64,000 nucleotides of DNA, from assembly GCA_034670405.1 (NCBI GenBank), contig JAXDDX010000355.1:81622-145621 (forward strand), in the 5' to 3' direction. How positions within the stretch are numbered: the stretch's first letter is position 1; every line of letters begins with the position of its first letter. The DNA comes from Hoplostethus atlanticus. Taxonomy: Eukaryota > Chordata > Actinopteri > Trachichthyiformes > Trachichthyidae. Position numbers and translations under genes: made by a program. Shown here in pieces: positions 41,501 through 51,882 of the stretch. The notes beneath the pieces were generated by a model. The model was not told the origin of the DNA. It ran no database searches and saw only the letters and a program-made list of their open reading frames with translations.

Positions 41501-44500
41501 GACTATGCAGCCTCAGGGATGTTTGTTCTCCAGTGCTCAGAATTGTATGCGTCTCTCTCTATTAAATTGAACTTCCTCATAATACATTGAACATTTTTGC
41601 GACTTGTCACGCATCACACTTCCCTATAGAGCTGTATAGAGCTTGTATTGTATATCACACTGATTGTAATTGATTGTTGAATGAATGTAGAGTGATATAT
41701 AGTCCATCATATCTATTTACTATCCTATGGACTATCATATGTCTTATAATGTCCTATTGCGCTGTATGTGAGGTCCTTGTTGTCCTTGTGTTGTGTGTGT
41801 TTGTATTGTGAATCTCTGTAAGTTGTTACCAGGTCAAATTCCTGCACATCTATTCTACTTGGTGATTTAAGTGATTCTGAAAAATGCATCTAAAATGTTC
41901 TATTTGTGTTTGTCCGTGTCTCCCTGCAGCCCACCAGGGCAAAGTGTCGGTGGTCCTGTTTGTGTTGGAGATGGAGTGGGTTCTGAGCACTGGGCAAGAC
42001 AAGAACTTCACCTGGCACTGCTCAGAGAGCGGCCAGCAGCTAGGCACCTATCGCACTGCTGCCTGGGTCTCTGGACTACAGTATCCTTCACTGACTAACC
42101 TTGACGGTCCTCTTCTCTTGAATGTCTGAATGGCAGGGCTAGCATCTCATCTTGATTTGTAGGCTACTTCTGTTAGGTCTAGACTGTGCTTAATGAACGT
42201 GTCAGCTAAGCTCCTAGCTAAATGGGGTGGAAATAGAAGGAAGCAAGTGGTAACTGACAAGCCATTTTTGGTGTTTCTGGTCCTGATTGATCTCTGCCTT
42301 TTTATTATTACAACAAAATCTATCTTTAGGCCTTGGTTTCCTCCTGCACAGCCACTTAAGACACAGTGCGAGTGAGATTAGCTTCCAGTTAGTTTGTATT
42401 ATTGCAAAGGGCTAACAATAGTCATGCTGTTGTCAAGGAAACAGTCGTGATTGGTTCCTGTAATGGCCAGATGAAAGGCTTTGAAAGTGCTCTGCATTGA
42501 CACTGGTCCATACCAAGGAGTCTGCTATGAGGTTATGAGACTCCTGGTATCCCACTAGCTAGTCTCCTTCATATTACATTACCTAGGGTGGTAGTGTGTG
42601 TGTGTGTGTCGGGGGGGTCTTTCAGTGGCCGTATGTGACCTAACAACCACGACATGGAGTTAACTAGGAATTACATTTGTATTGTGGTTCGTTTTAAGGC
42701 AGGAGGGATTGGATTAAATGGGATAATTAGGTAATTCCATGTTCAAGCATTTGTTTCTGTTTTCCTACTGCAGTGTGGACAATGGGCTAATGATTTTGGC
42801 CCGTATTGACTTAACCAGGTCAGAGTAAGACTGTGTGGGATGGGGCCTTCTGAAAGGTCAATGAAAGAAATGAGAGTCAAGTCATTGACACTCTGTAATC
42901 GTTTATCTGCTGTAGAAGGCATAACTGAAATTTGACACAGGATATATTGCTCTGAGGAAAAGCAGAGTTTCTATTCCACACATCCAAACCATTTTCGGTG
43001 CTGGATTTTATACAATACAAAATACAGTACACTTGTAAAAATGAAGTGATTTCTTAGATTGGGATTAGAGTGGACAATGGCTTTCTCTGTCTGTATGTAT
43101 TTGGTCCAATTACAGTGCATAGACTGAGAGACATTGTAAAAAAAAACAGATAAGATTCTTCAACAGAATTTCAGAAGGGCACAGTTTCCTCTTCCTTAAC
43201 CTAAATCTTCTCCCAGGTTTGACGTGGAGACCAGACATGCCTTTGTAGGGGACCAGTCTGGTCAGGTGACCATCTTGAAGCTAGAGCAGGACAGCTGTAG
43301 CCTGGTCACCACCTTCAAGGGACACACTGGTACACACACACACACACACCCAAGATGTTGCCTTTAGCGTAAGTGTATAGACCATCAAACAACACGTATA
43401 AAACAGGTATGAATTGTTTTGTCTGGACAGATACAGTATATATATAATTGGTTACCTAAGGTATCAGAGCTACATTTCCCAGCCGAGATGATTTTTGCAA
43501 CATGCTTTAGAGTACTCATGACTCTAGTTTGTGAAAATAAGCAGGTCATCTTTCCCCCATGTGCCCGGGATTGCGTGCTGTTTTTGCAAATATGAGAGAG
43601 ACAGAGGGAGAGAGAGAGATGTTGCTGAATGTGAATCACAGAAACTGACATTTTACAATCATTTTCACAGTAATAATAAACTTCACTTTTCAAAATTGTG
43701 TTACAAAGTGCTTCATAAATAAGAAAGCCATGATAAATAAAAGCCAATTAGAAGAGCAATAAAAATGCCAGACATGAATTAAAAGCAGGAAAATACAATA
43801 GGAGTAAAATAGGTGAAAACACTTCATATAAAAAGTCTGGAAAATGACTTGGCTCCTAAGGGGTTAGGAGCTGTAGGCAGGAGCCAGACCTAGACAAGCC
43901 TTAAATCAGTAAAACCTTAAAAATCAATTCTAAAACTAACAGGCAACCAGTGTAGAGAAGCTGAGATAGGTGGAATATGAGCCTGTAACATGCATTTGGT
44001 CTTCTCCAATAACCTGGCAGCAAAATTGGAGCTGTGCTACAGCTTGATCAGAACAGGGCATTTCACTAGCTGACCCCCTCAGCTAGTGAAATGCCCTGTT
44101 CTGATCAAGCTCATATCAGATCATATAAAGGCATGTATGAATTTGTGTTCTTAAATGAGAAGACCAATCTAATCTTGGCAATTTTTCTATGTTGATAAAA
44201 TCATGAACCAGTTTGTTAGTATTTCTATTTATGGTTTAAACATGATTTTTACATACAGGCTTCATGTACACAGTAAAATGACTAAGACACAGCTGGATTT
44301 GTGTGATGGATTTCAGATGGTGAGGGTTAAATGGTTTAGTTAAATGAAGTTTTGGGACATCCACTTTCTGGAATCAAACATCATCAGAATAGTTGTGAAA
44401 AGAGATGCCATGACAACAGATGATATTTCCAGGGGTTAACATATAGAAGGGCACACCACATACAATCAGTGACACAGAACCATAATTACTAATGTACATG

Positions 44501-45284
44501 AAGAGTTCAGTTTGACAAGTTAAAATGAGAACCAGTGCAGGGCAGCCCCAGAGATACCAACCCAATTCCTAAATTTATAAATGAAAATGCCAGTCAGTAG
44601 TTGTGTCAAAGGCTGGGCTCAGGTCAAGCACCACTAACGCAAAGTGCTCGCCAGAATATGTATTCCTCACAACATCATAAGGTAATCCCGAGAAGGACAT
44701 TTTCAGTCCTCTATACTGGGCCAGCTTGTTTACAAGATGAGGGTAAATGTAATTAGGTCTCACAGTGCTCAGTGTGTGTGTGTGTCTGTGTGCATGTGTG
44801 TGTGTGCTCTCACAGGTAACGTGACAGCGCTGTGTTGGGACCCGGTCCAGAGGGTGCTGTTCTCTGGCAGCTCGGACCATTCCATCATCATGTGGGACAT
44901 CGGAGGGCGCAAAGGCACTGCTATTGAGCTGCAGGGACACAAGTAAGACCCACACACACACACTCTCTCTAAGTTGAGTGTTCAGTGACAGTTGAACGCC
45001 TCCAAGCCTAGATCACCTGCAGCATGGATTTGAATACCAGTGGTTTTCAATACAGTGATCCCTGTTGCAAGCTGTAGTCGTTAGACCTTATCCTTTTAAA
45101 ACAAATCACATGACACACTCTCATTAAAGTCGGACATACCTTTTAGTAGATAGGAGATCACCAAACTGACCAGATGGCTCCATTTTTAATGTGTCTGTCT
45201 TCCTCTATGGTCTGTCTCAAGGTAAAATGATAATATTGGAGTCAAAGTCAGGCATGCAAACAATGTTCCCAAGTATTTCATTGT

Positions 45285-45347
<63 letters not shown>

Positions 45348-45485
45348 GCGTGTGCGTTCCATACAGTGACAAGGTCCAGGGCTTGTGCTATGCCTCACAC
45401 ACTCGTCAACTCATTTCCTGCAGCTCAGACGGAGGCATTGTCATCTGGAACATGGATGTGACACGGCAAGAGGTGAGAAGGGACA

Positions 45486-45539
<54 letters not shown>

Positions 45540-45814
45540 AAAACCTACTATGTGTTCCCTTTCAAAGTCAATCATTAATGGCTTGGGGGCACTGTGACGC
45601 TTTGTATGACATCAGTGATGCTGAGTCAACTGGAAAATCATCATGTATGTGTGCTTTCCCCTGTGTGTGTATTCATGGCTCTCTGCATAAGTGCACATAA
45701 TATAGAGCACACTGTGTTGGATAAGCTGTTTGTTCTCTCTCATACTGCGAATTAATCTCTCTCAAGAGATCCATGAAAGGTCACCAGATTAGCAGAATGT
45801 CCTTTTTAATTTAT

Positions 45815-45876
<62 letters not shown>

Positions 45877-48757
45877 AGACAAAGCCTAGCTTTAATCAGA
45901 GAGCCTTGCACTCTCTGCGTCCCCTGTGCTCTGCCAGTCTCCAGACAGTTATTCAGGACTTGATTGCTTCTCCATGAACCCAAAGTCACTCTCATTCTGC
46001 CTCAGTGTCATTATTTTATGTCACAGCCTTCATTACTAAGCCTGATCTCAAATTTATTTTCTCTCTTCCATCGGTTTCTCCATGTTCTGTTCTGAAACTG
46101 ACATCCCTCAAGGCAAGGTTTAAAATAAGATCAGCAGCTCGCTGTTCTTCCCCAAGCAATCATTCAAAGCAGTTATCCCAAGCATGAGCCCATCCAGCTG
46201 GTTACACCGGGAAGGATGCGAACTTGCTCGGTTAGATGGATGATTCACCAAAGCTGTGGTGCAATGGCAGGGGGTGCCAACGATTCAGGAGTTTCACCAG
46301 GAAATGATCACTCCGCAGCTATTTTGCATTATCACTTTTATCAATCTGTCATTCTTATTTAATCCCTCCTGCTTCTTTTCTTTTTCTAGTTCTGTTTATT
46401 TCCCTTTGCCTGCCCTTCTCTACTTCTCTCACTGATCAGCGTTGCTCCTAGTATTGTATGCCATGATTTCTTGTGCAACATGTATTACAGAAAATGTTAC
46501 CATCATATTTGCTGTCAGTCAGTTAATCAATCTATCATTCTGTTAAACAAACCAGTCCATTTTGCCTCGGTGTGTTAATGGCCAGACAGAAGCCATACCT
46601 TTTTATATAAAACCAAACTCTGAATTCTGTTTTTGCCCAGACCCCAGAGTGGCTGGACAGTGACTCCTGTCAGAAGTGCGAGCAGCCTTTCTTCTGGAAC
46701 TTCAAACAGATGTGGGACAGTAAGAAGATTGGCCTGCGACAGGTAGCGTACATTCCCATTCCTTCTTTCCTCAGTATAAAACTGAATCTTTAGTGAATCA
46801 CTAAATGTCAGACACAGGAAGTTAAAGGTTTATTAGGGTAACATCATCTTTTATACAGCTCTACCCCGCCCTGACTTGACTAAACAGCTTTCCAACTCGT
46901 GTATACAACCTTTCAGTTCTGTTAAACTAATAGCCAGCGGACGCCCTGTGGCTGTATTATTGTCTCACTCTTGGGGACAGCTGTAAGTTGTGTTTTTTCA
47001 CTGCAAGTAGAGTCTCATATCTATGTTTCCTGTGAATACGTCAGCAAAATAATGATGAAAAAGAGCAAATAATGCATAATAATAATCAAAATCAGCTGTT
47101 ATTGCTCTCATTTCTTTTCCAAGGCTTCTTTCTCCATGATCATGCTGGCGTCAGAAGATACACTCCTTGCACTGCTTACTACTGGTTGCTCGTAATGCTG
47201 GTGATCTACGACTGTTTAACTCACTGATGTGCCACTTTATAGAATCATGTTAACAGCATTGTGTGCTTGTGCGTGTATAAGAGTGTCAGCTAAATGTCTA
47301 AACTGAACTAAATTCTATCACATTATGGTCCTCAAGCTTTTTTTTTCAGGGTTGCAGTTCTGTTCTTTATCAACTAGGTGGCAGTAAAAGCTTGTAGTAA
47401 GGAGACTGACTGGGTTCATGTTGGTTCTCCTCTCGTTCTCAGCACCACTGTAGGAAGTGTGGCCAGGCAGTGTGCGGGAAATGTTCATCTAAACGCTCCA
47501 CCATCCCCCTCATGGGCTTTGAGTTTGAGGTGCGAGTATGTGACATCTGCCACGAGTCGATCACCGATGAGGAGTGAGTAACATTTCATCTCTGTTATTA
47601 TTCTATTAACCCTAAATGAGAGATACACTGTCTATAATGCACTAGATAAGTAAGTAATAAGTAAAATGGTGATGAAATCTAAGCATATGTTTAGTCAGTT
47701 TAATAATGCTGTTATGTTGTGTTTTATGACTGATTCTGAAGGACATAGCAAAAATAAATCTGGATCAAATCAACGTATCAAAAAGAGATTGGATTAGACT
47801 TTTACTTTGAACTGAAAATAGTAAATTTGAGCTATCAGGCCAAAATTACCAGCCTCCTCAATGATTATACCACAGTAACGAGTATTTCCCTTTGTACCTT
47901 CCAGTCGAGCACCTACAGCCACCTTCCATGACAGCAAGCACAGCATTGTTTACCTGCACTATGAGCCCACCACAGGAAGTCTACTCACCTCTGGCACCGA
48001 CAAGGTCATCAAGGTCAGACTGGAGCCTCAGAGTGTCTGTTGTATTCAGTGGAGTTGGTCAGAAGCTTTGTATAAGACATCTAAACATGTACAGTTACAT
48101 TTAGTATCAGTGCCTATGGGAGACATGGTCAAGAAATCAGCAGCACGTTTAGTTACATACAGGAAAAATACAAAACATATAATATATAATGGATAATCTT
48201 AAAAACGAGTGAGGGGAAAACAAAGAGAGGAAAATAAACTTACAGTTTACATGAGATTCAGCTTCCACAGCCCTGACAGTACACTTGAAATGAAAGTTTG
48301 ATTGATATATAGTTTTGCTGATATTGGCCTTTTATTAAACATCACATATTGGCATGTCATGTTGTCTACCATGATGATGGAGGTTCCTCCCTGACCACAA
48401 CTACATGCACATTTTATTTATTTATTAATTGTTCAATTCTGTTTTTTTGTAAATAATTTCTTCATTTAAAGGCAGTATGTATTACTGTATGTATGGCAGA
48501 GTTTCACCTACCATTGAATAGATTCAGGAGCTGCTAATCCACCTAAAAGAAGATGTTTGCTATGAAATCTTTCTGCAGGCTATTCCACTCAGACATCATG
48601 ATGGTTTTATTACGCATCTTTGTCTGAGCTCTAGGGAGTCACCAGAAATGCTTCTTCATAGTTAGTTTATAAGCACATTTAGGTTGTCTTTGACAAGAAA
48701 CTGATTATGTTCTGTGTGTGTCTCCAGATATGGGACATGACTCCTGTGGTGTCCTGA
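35556..48757 (+). CDS. WDFY2: WDFY2, WD repeat and FYVE domain protein 2
   Basis: Twelve coding exons: 35556-35692, 36720-36787, 39535-39608, 41027-41081, 41930-42080, 43217-43329, 44816-44942, 45367-45472, 46641-46742, 47443-47573, 47905-48013 and 48728-48757. They join in phase to 400 codons, exactly the human length. WD40 blades fill most of the protein (for example [49 protein letters not shown]). The FYVE zinc finger sits between the last two blades, with Cys pairs 287/290, 314/317, 322/325 and 344/347 and the lipid-binding RQHHCRKC (310-317). WDFY2 binds phosphatidylinositol 3-phosphate on early endosomes and is reported to scaffold Akt signalling. Intron 5 has U12-type signals. The start ATG lies in a good context (ACCCATGG) and gives MAAEIQPKP, as in human. 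The last exon encodes only nine residues. Confidence 0.97.
37740..38600 (-). pseudogene. Decayed coding-like block in WDFY2 intron 2
   Basis: On the minus strand, protein-like sequence can be read in several frames, interrupted by frame changes and stops: [18 protein letters not shown] (38530-38470 region), [18 protein letters not shown] (about 38265-38210), [20 protein letters not shown] (about 38100-38040), and [18 protein letters not shown] (about 37865-37810). The third resembles a degenerate C2H2 zinc finger. I saw no splice sites between the blocks, so an old processed copy of a zinc-finger-type mRNA is the simplest reading. I cannot name the parent gene. An (ATT)n tract at 38283-38308 interrupts it. 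Confidence 0.35.
39451..39500. repeat. (CA)n tract before WDFY2 exon 3
   Basis: An interrupted CA run ending about 35 bases upstream of WDFY2 exon 3. Confidence 0.85.
42081..43216 (+). other. WDFY2: U12-type (minor spliceosome) intron 5 of WDFY2
   Basis: The donor reads GTATCCTT, the U12-type 5' splice-site consensus. TTCCTTAAC, the U12 branch-point consensus, sits at 43192-43200, about 17 bases before the AG at 43215-43216. The spacing is typical of minor introns. Splicing here joins CA/G TTT GAC in phase 2 (LQ-FDVETRH), as the protein requires. All other introns I placed in the window have ordinary U2-type donors. Confidence 0.9.
43670..44760 (-). mobile_element. Degenerate non-LTR-type dispersed repeat in WDFY2 intron 6
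   Basis: The block resembles dispersed repeats common in fish. The plus strand has AAAATCAATTCTAAAAC followed by ACAGGCAACCAGTGTA. The minus strand can be read as [13 protein letters not shown] (about 44640-44600), close to the reverse-transcriptase motif LLDLSAAFDT of L2/Rex-type LINEs. It is old, with no intact frame. Ends are approximate. It contains the perfect foldback at 44041-44111. Confidence 0.45.
44041..44111. repeat. Perfect 33-bp inverted repeat with a 5-nt spacer
   Basis: Left arm 44041-44073, spacer CCCCC, right arm 44079-44111; every base pairs. The arms begin AGCTTGATCAGAACAGGG and end in the complement. The flanking repeat is old and diverged, so flawless pairing suggests a recent templated foldback, or an assembly artefact. 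In the WDFY2 pre-mRNA it would form a strong hairpin. Confidence 0.95.
44773..44807. repeat. (TG)n tract before WDFY2 exon 7
   Basis: An interrupted TG tract immediately upstream of the exon 7 acceptor. A short CA tract follows the exon 7 donor at 44950-44963. Confidence 0.9.
45286..45356. repeat. (TG)n microsatellite before WDFY2 exon 8
   Basis: A TG run of about 70 bases ending 10 bases before the exon 8 acceptor AG. It takes the place of an ordinary pyrimidine tract. Confidence 0.95.
45487..45537. repeat. (CA)n microsatellite after WDFY2 exon 8
   Basis: A CA run of about 51 bases starting 14 bases after the exon 8 donor. It is complementary to the TG run on the other side of the same exon. 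Confidence 0.95.
45815..45871. repeat. (CA)n microsatellite in WDFY2 intron 8
   Basis: A second CA run of about 57 bases downstream of exon 8, also complementary to the upstream TG tract. Confidence 0.95.
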
Positions 48758-50040
48758 GGTCTGTGGTTGACCAGGAGTTAACGGGAAGCTGTTCTCCAAT
48801 CTGATGAAAGCTTACAGATCATGGCAGCAGTTGTACTTGAAGAGGAGGAGAGGGAGGATGATAACAAACGATACCAATGTCATCTGGATAATGTTTGACA
48901 AACTTTCCCAACAACATTCACGCAAACCAATGACTGTTGCACATTCACACAGCATGGACATTGCAGGCCAGTGGTAGTAAGTGCAAGGTTACGGATTGGG
49001 GCATAGTGTGTGTGTGTGTGTGGGGCGGGGGGGGGTTGGGGGTGTGGGTGTGTATTTACTTCCATGCATTCATGCATTCATGCATTCCTTGCCTGTGGAA
49101 ACTATGGAGCACAAAACAGTAACTCCACCAACATTTGTGCGCTATGTTCAACAGCTCCCTCTAAACCCAACGTCTGCTTTTTAATCATATCCAAGAGGAC
49201 ATGGAAATTATCTTATTTTCTAATTATTATCACTTATTTTATATTTGTTTCTGTGAAAGCACAAAAGAAGTAACCAATGACTAATGAAATCAACACAACA
49301 TTTATGAGTAACATCGAACAGAGACGGGGCCGGCGTGACAGTTCTTTAATGTGACATTGAACTGAGTAAACTGTTCATGTTGGTCCCTGGATTTTTACCA
49401 AATCTGAACCTTTCACTTTTCATTGTAATGTTGAGTCTCAGTTTTAAGCTGCTGTGCCCAACCTCTATTTAAACAAACATCCCAGTGACCCATACTTTAT
49501 GAAGCAGAATTTTCTCTCACACACTAAATAAAATTTAAGTCAGGGGATATTTTTTATGTTTGTATTTTAAACATAAACCTGTCCTCTGTCAGTGGTGTCA
49601 TCCCCCATCCCAGAGTGTAGAGCATCCACACGTCCACAGGTGCTTTTTATCCGTTTAAAAAACGTAATTGTTTCACTGTTGGCTGGAAGACCAAATGATG
49701 TCACTACTAGAGGCCATCTTGATGCACCCAGTCAATTTTGTAGAAAAAATGGATATCATGCTAGAAAAACATCAAATCATTGCTTTGCATCCCTGTTTTA
49801 CTGGACAGTATATTGTGATAGAAAACCTGGGAGAAAGAGAGGACATGGGTCATATGGCAGACTCATGACATCATCCACTAATGTACAGAGCGCACCAATC
49901 AGGTTTTGTAATGTGTAAATTGAGACTATGAAAATGCATGATTATTAACATTTACAGACCGTACACAAATAAACCTGAGATGTAAGTCCTGTGGTGAATT
50001 GACTTTGCACTCCAATCAATGTGGTTTTGCAAATAAAAAT
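48758..50040 (+). other. WDFY2: WDFY2 3' UTR
   Basis: AT-rich sequence after the WDFY2 stop with poly(A) signal candidates near 49525, 49968 and 50032. It includes a G-rich TGGGGCGGGGGGGGG stretch near 49020 and three ATGCATTC units near 49064-49087. The open frames across it look like chance. Confidence 0.55.
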
Positions 50041-51882
50041 ATGGGAGCACTTTTATTTTTATTTGATTTGCTTACTGTTGGCATGTTATGTTGGCAAATG
50101 TTCTGTACTGTCATCAAGGGGTGTAATAGTTGTAATAGTCGTTGTTTTATGATATTTATTGTGAGTGTTGTGTATGGTTGTGACATATATGAAAATATGT
50201 ACATATCAAGCTAATGATTTACTGTGACAGCATGTACATGAATCAGGACTAAAAGGAAATTGTGTAATGAACATTTTTTGCGTTGATTTTGTGATTTACT
50301 GTTTTTAAACTCATAATATAACATATTATATATATATTGCCATTTAATGCACTGGAATCAAGAAACAATATGTGACAATAAGAAAGAATGTGAAGAAGAT
50401 GTGACAAATTGCTGCTGTTAAGAGAAACTTTGTAACCCCAATTTTAGTGTTTATCATATTTGTATTTGAATTGAATGATCAGACGGTCCTTTATGAGTTT
50501 GGTAAGTTTTATACCCCCACAACCCATGAAGCCATCGACCCATCAGAATATTTTACAAAAATGTTTGATCTTCAGTTTTAAAATATCTCAATTACTACAA
50601 AGTTTATGTTTTGGCAATACAAGGATTTCATCTAACAGTAGCGAAATGGCCATGACTGCTTTAATTGACTGTTTATAAAGAAACACTGTTAAATTGTTTG
50701 TTTATCAGACCTTTCATACCTACTCATACAGATAAATGTTAGTAACTCTGGTCTGGACTCTTGAATATCAGCTTGTGGGTAGAATCAGATTCACAGATCC
50801 CTCCATCTCCCCTCTCGTCTCCTGTTTCTTCTTAAGTAAAGCCTCTATATGAGCCACCTTGTTATTTAACTCATATTTTCAGCTCACATCTTTCACAGAC
50901 GTTACTTCTACAAATAATACTGTATTTGAAAAAAAACATCAAAATTAACTTACAAAAATGTTATTTGTATGGCATGGGATACTGTCCAATCAGTGGTGAA
51001 GATCATGCACATTTCTCTCTTAACGCCAGAAACCAGAGAACCAGGAGGACCTAATCTGTTATCTAATTAGTGTTATACCGATTTAGACCAGAGGTTATCC
51101 AGTGACAATCAATAGGAGAGTAACTTGACTGAACACATACAAGATTTGTCTGAATTGTGACACCCATGTGCAATTTATTATAGTACTTCATCATATATCA
51201 TAGAAATGTATTCAGTCATCTTTTCTGATTGACATTATATAGCATTGTAGATCAGTGTGGCAGCACAGAATATGTTCAGTTTTTTTGCCTGTGGGAGGGA
51301 ATATTGTATGTTCAATATTAGGGACTAAACTGCCCTGGGCATAAAAAGGAGGCAGAGATCATGGAGACTTTCTCTCTCAGAGGTTTAGAAACAATCAGTA
51401 GAAATTATTTTTGGGGCTGCCCTTCATATTTCTGTGAAATATAAATACATAATAGTAAGGAAGCTTTCCCAACATGACATTATAAATAGAGATATACCAG
51501 TGACTGAGCCTGTGTATGGACAGAGATGACCAACCAGTCCTGGAATACAATGTACAATGAGATGTGGGATAATATTTATCAAAATGGTTTACTGAAATCA
51601 ACTATTGGTCCATTTTTATAAAAATAATGAGCAAATGTATTAATATTGATTATAGTATGTTATACCTTACTTATATTAAGTCCTGCTCTGAGGTGAGTAT
51701 ATTGTAGTTTATATTACAAAATGTGTCTTTATATTATATTTTCCCGAAAATTATGTTTTCAGAATTGAACGATAATAGCTTTAAGTGTACTACATACTTT
51801 CAGATCAAATGCAAAAATGCAGTAAAGATAATGAGGTAGGAACTAGTACTTAAATCAAAAAAATAGCTTTTTGGCAGAGACG
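50041..51882. other. WDFY2-DHRS12 tail-to-tail intergenic region and DHRS12 3' UTR
   Basis: About 1.8 kb of AT-rich DNA between the WDFY2 3' end and the DHRS12 stop. I recognise no gene, transposon or RNA gene here. No strong minus-strand AATAAA for DHRS12 stood out close to the stop. Confidence 0.5.

Noticed and set aside
44041-44111. Calling the foldback a microRNA gene
   Set aside because: A perfect stem with a 5-base loop in a repeat lacks the mismatches and lower stem of a typical pri-miRNA, and I know no matching microRNA.
47130-47300. A possible SINE remnant in WDFY2 intron 9
   Set aside because: Only a weak GTCAGCTAAATG-like tail word is visible, and no tRNA-like head could be found.
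49592-49918. A 108-codon frame in the WDFY2 3' UTR
   Set aside because: It is not protein-like, is unknown, lies within a UTR, and has poly(A) signals on both sides.
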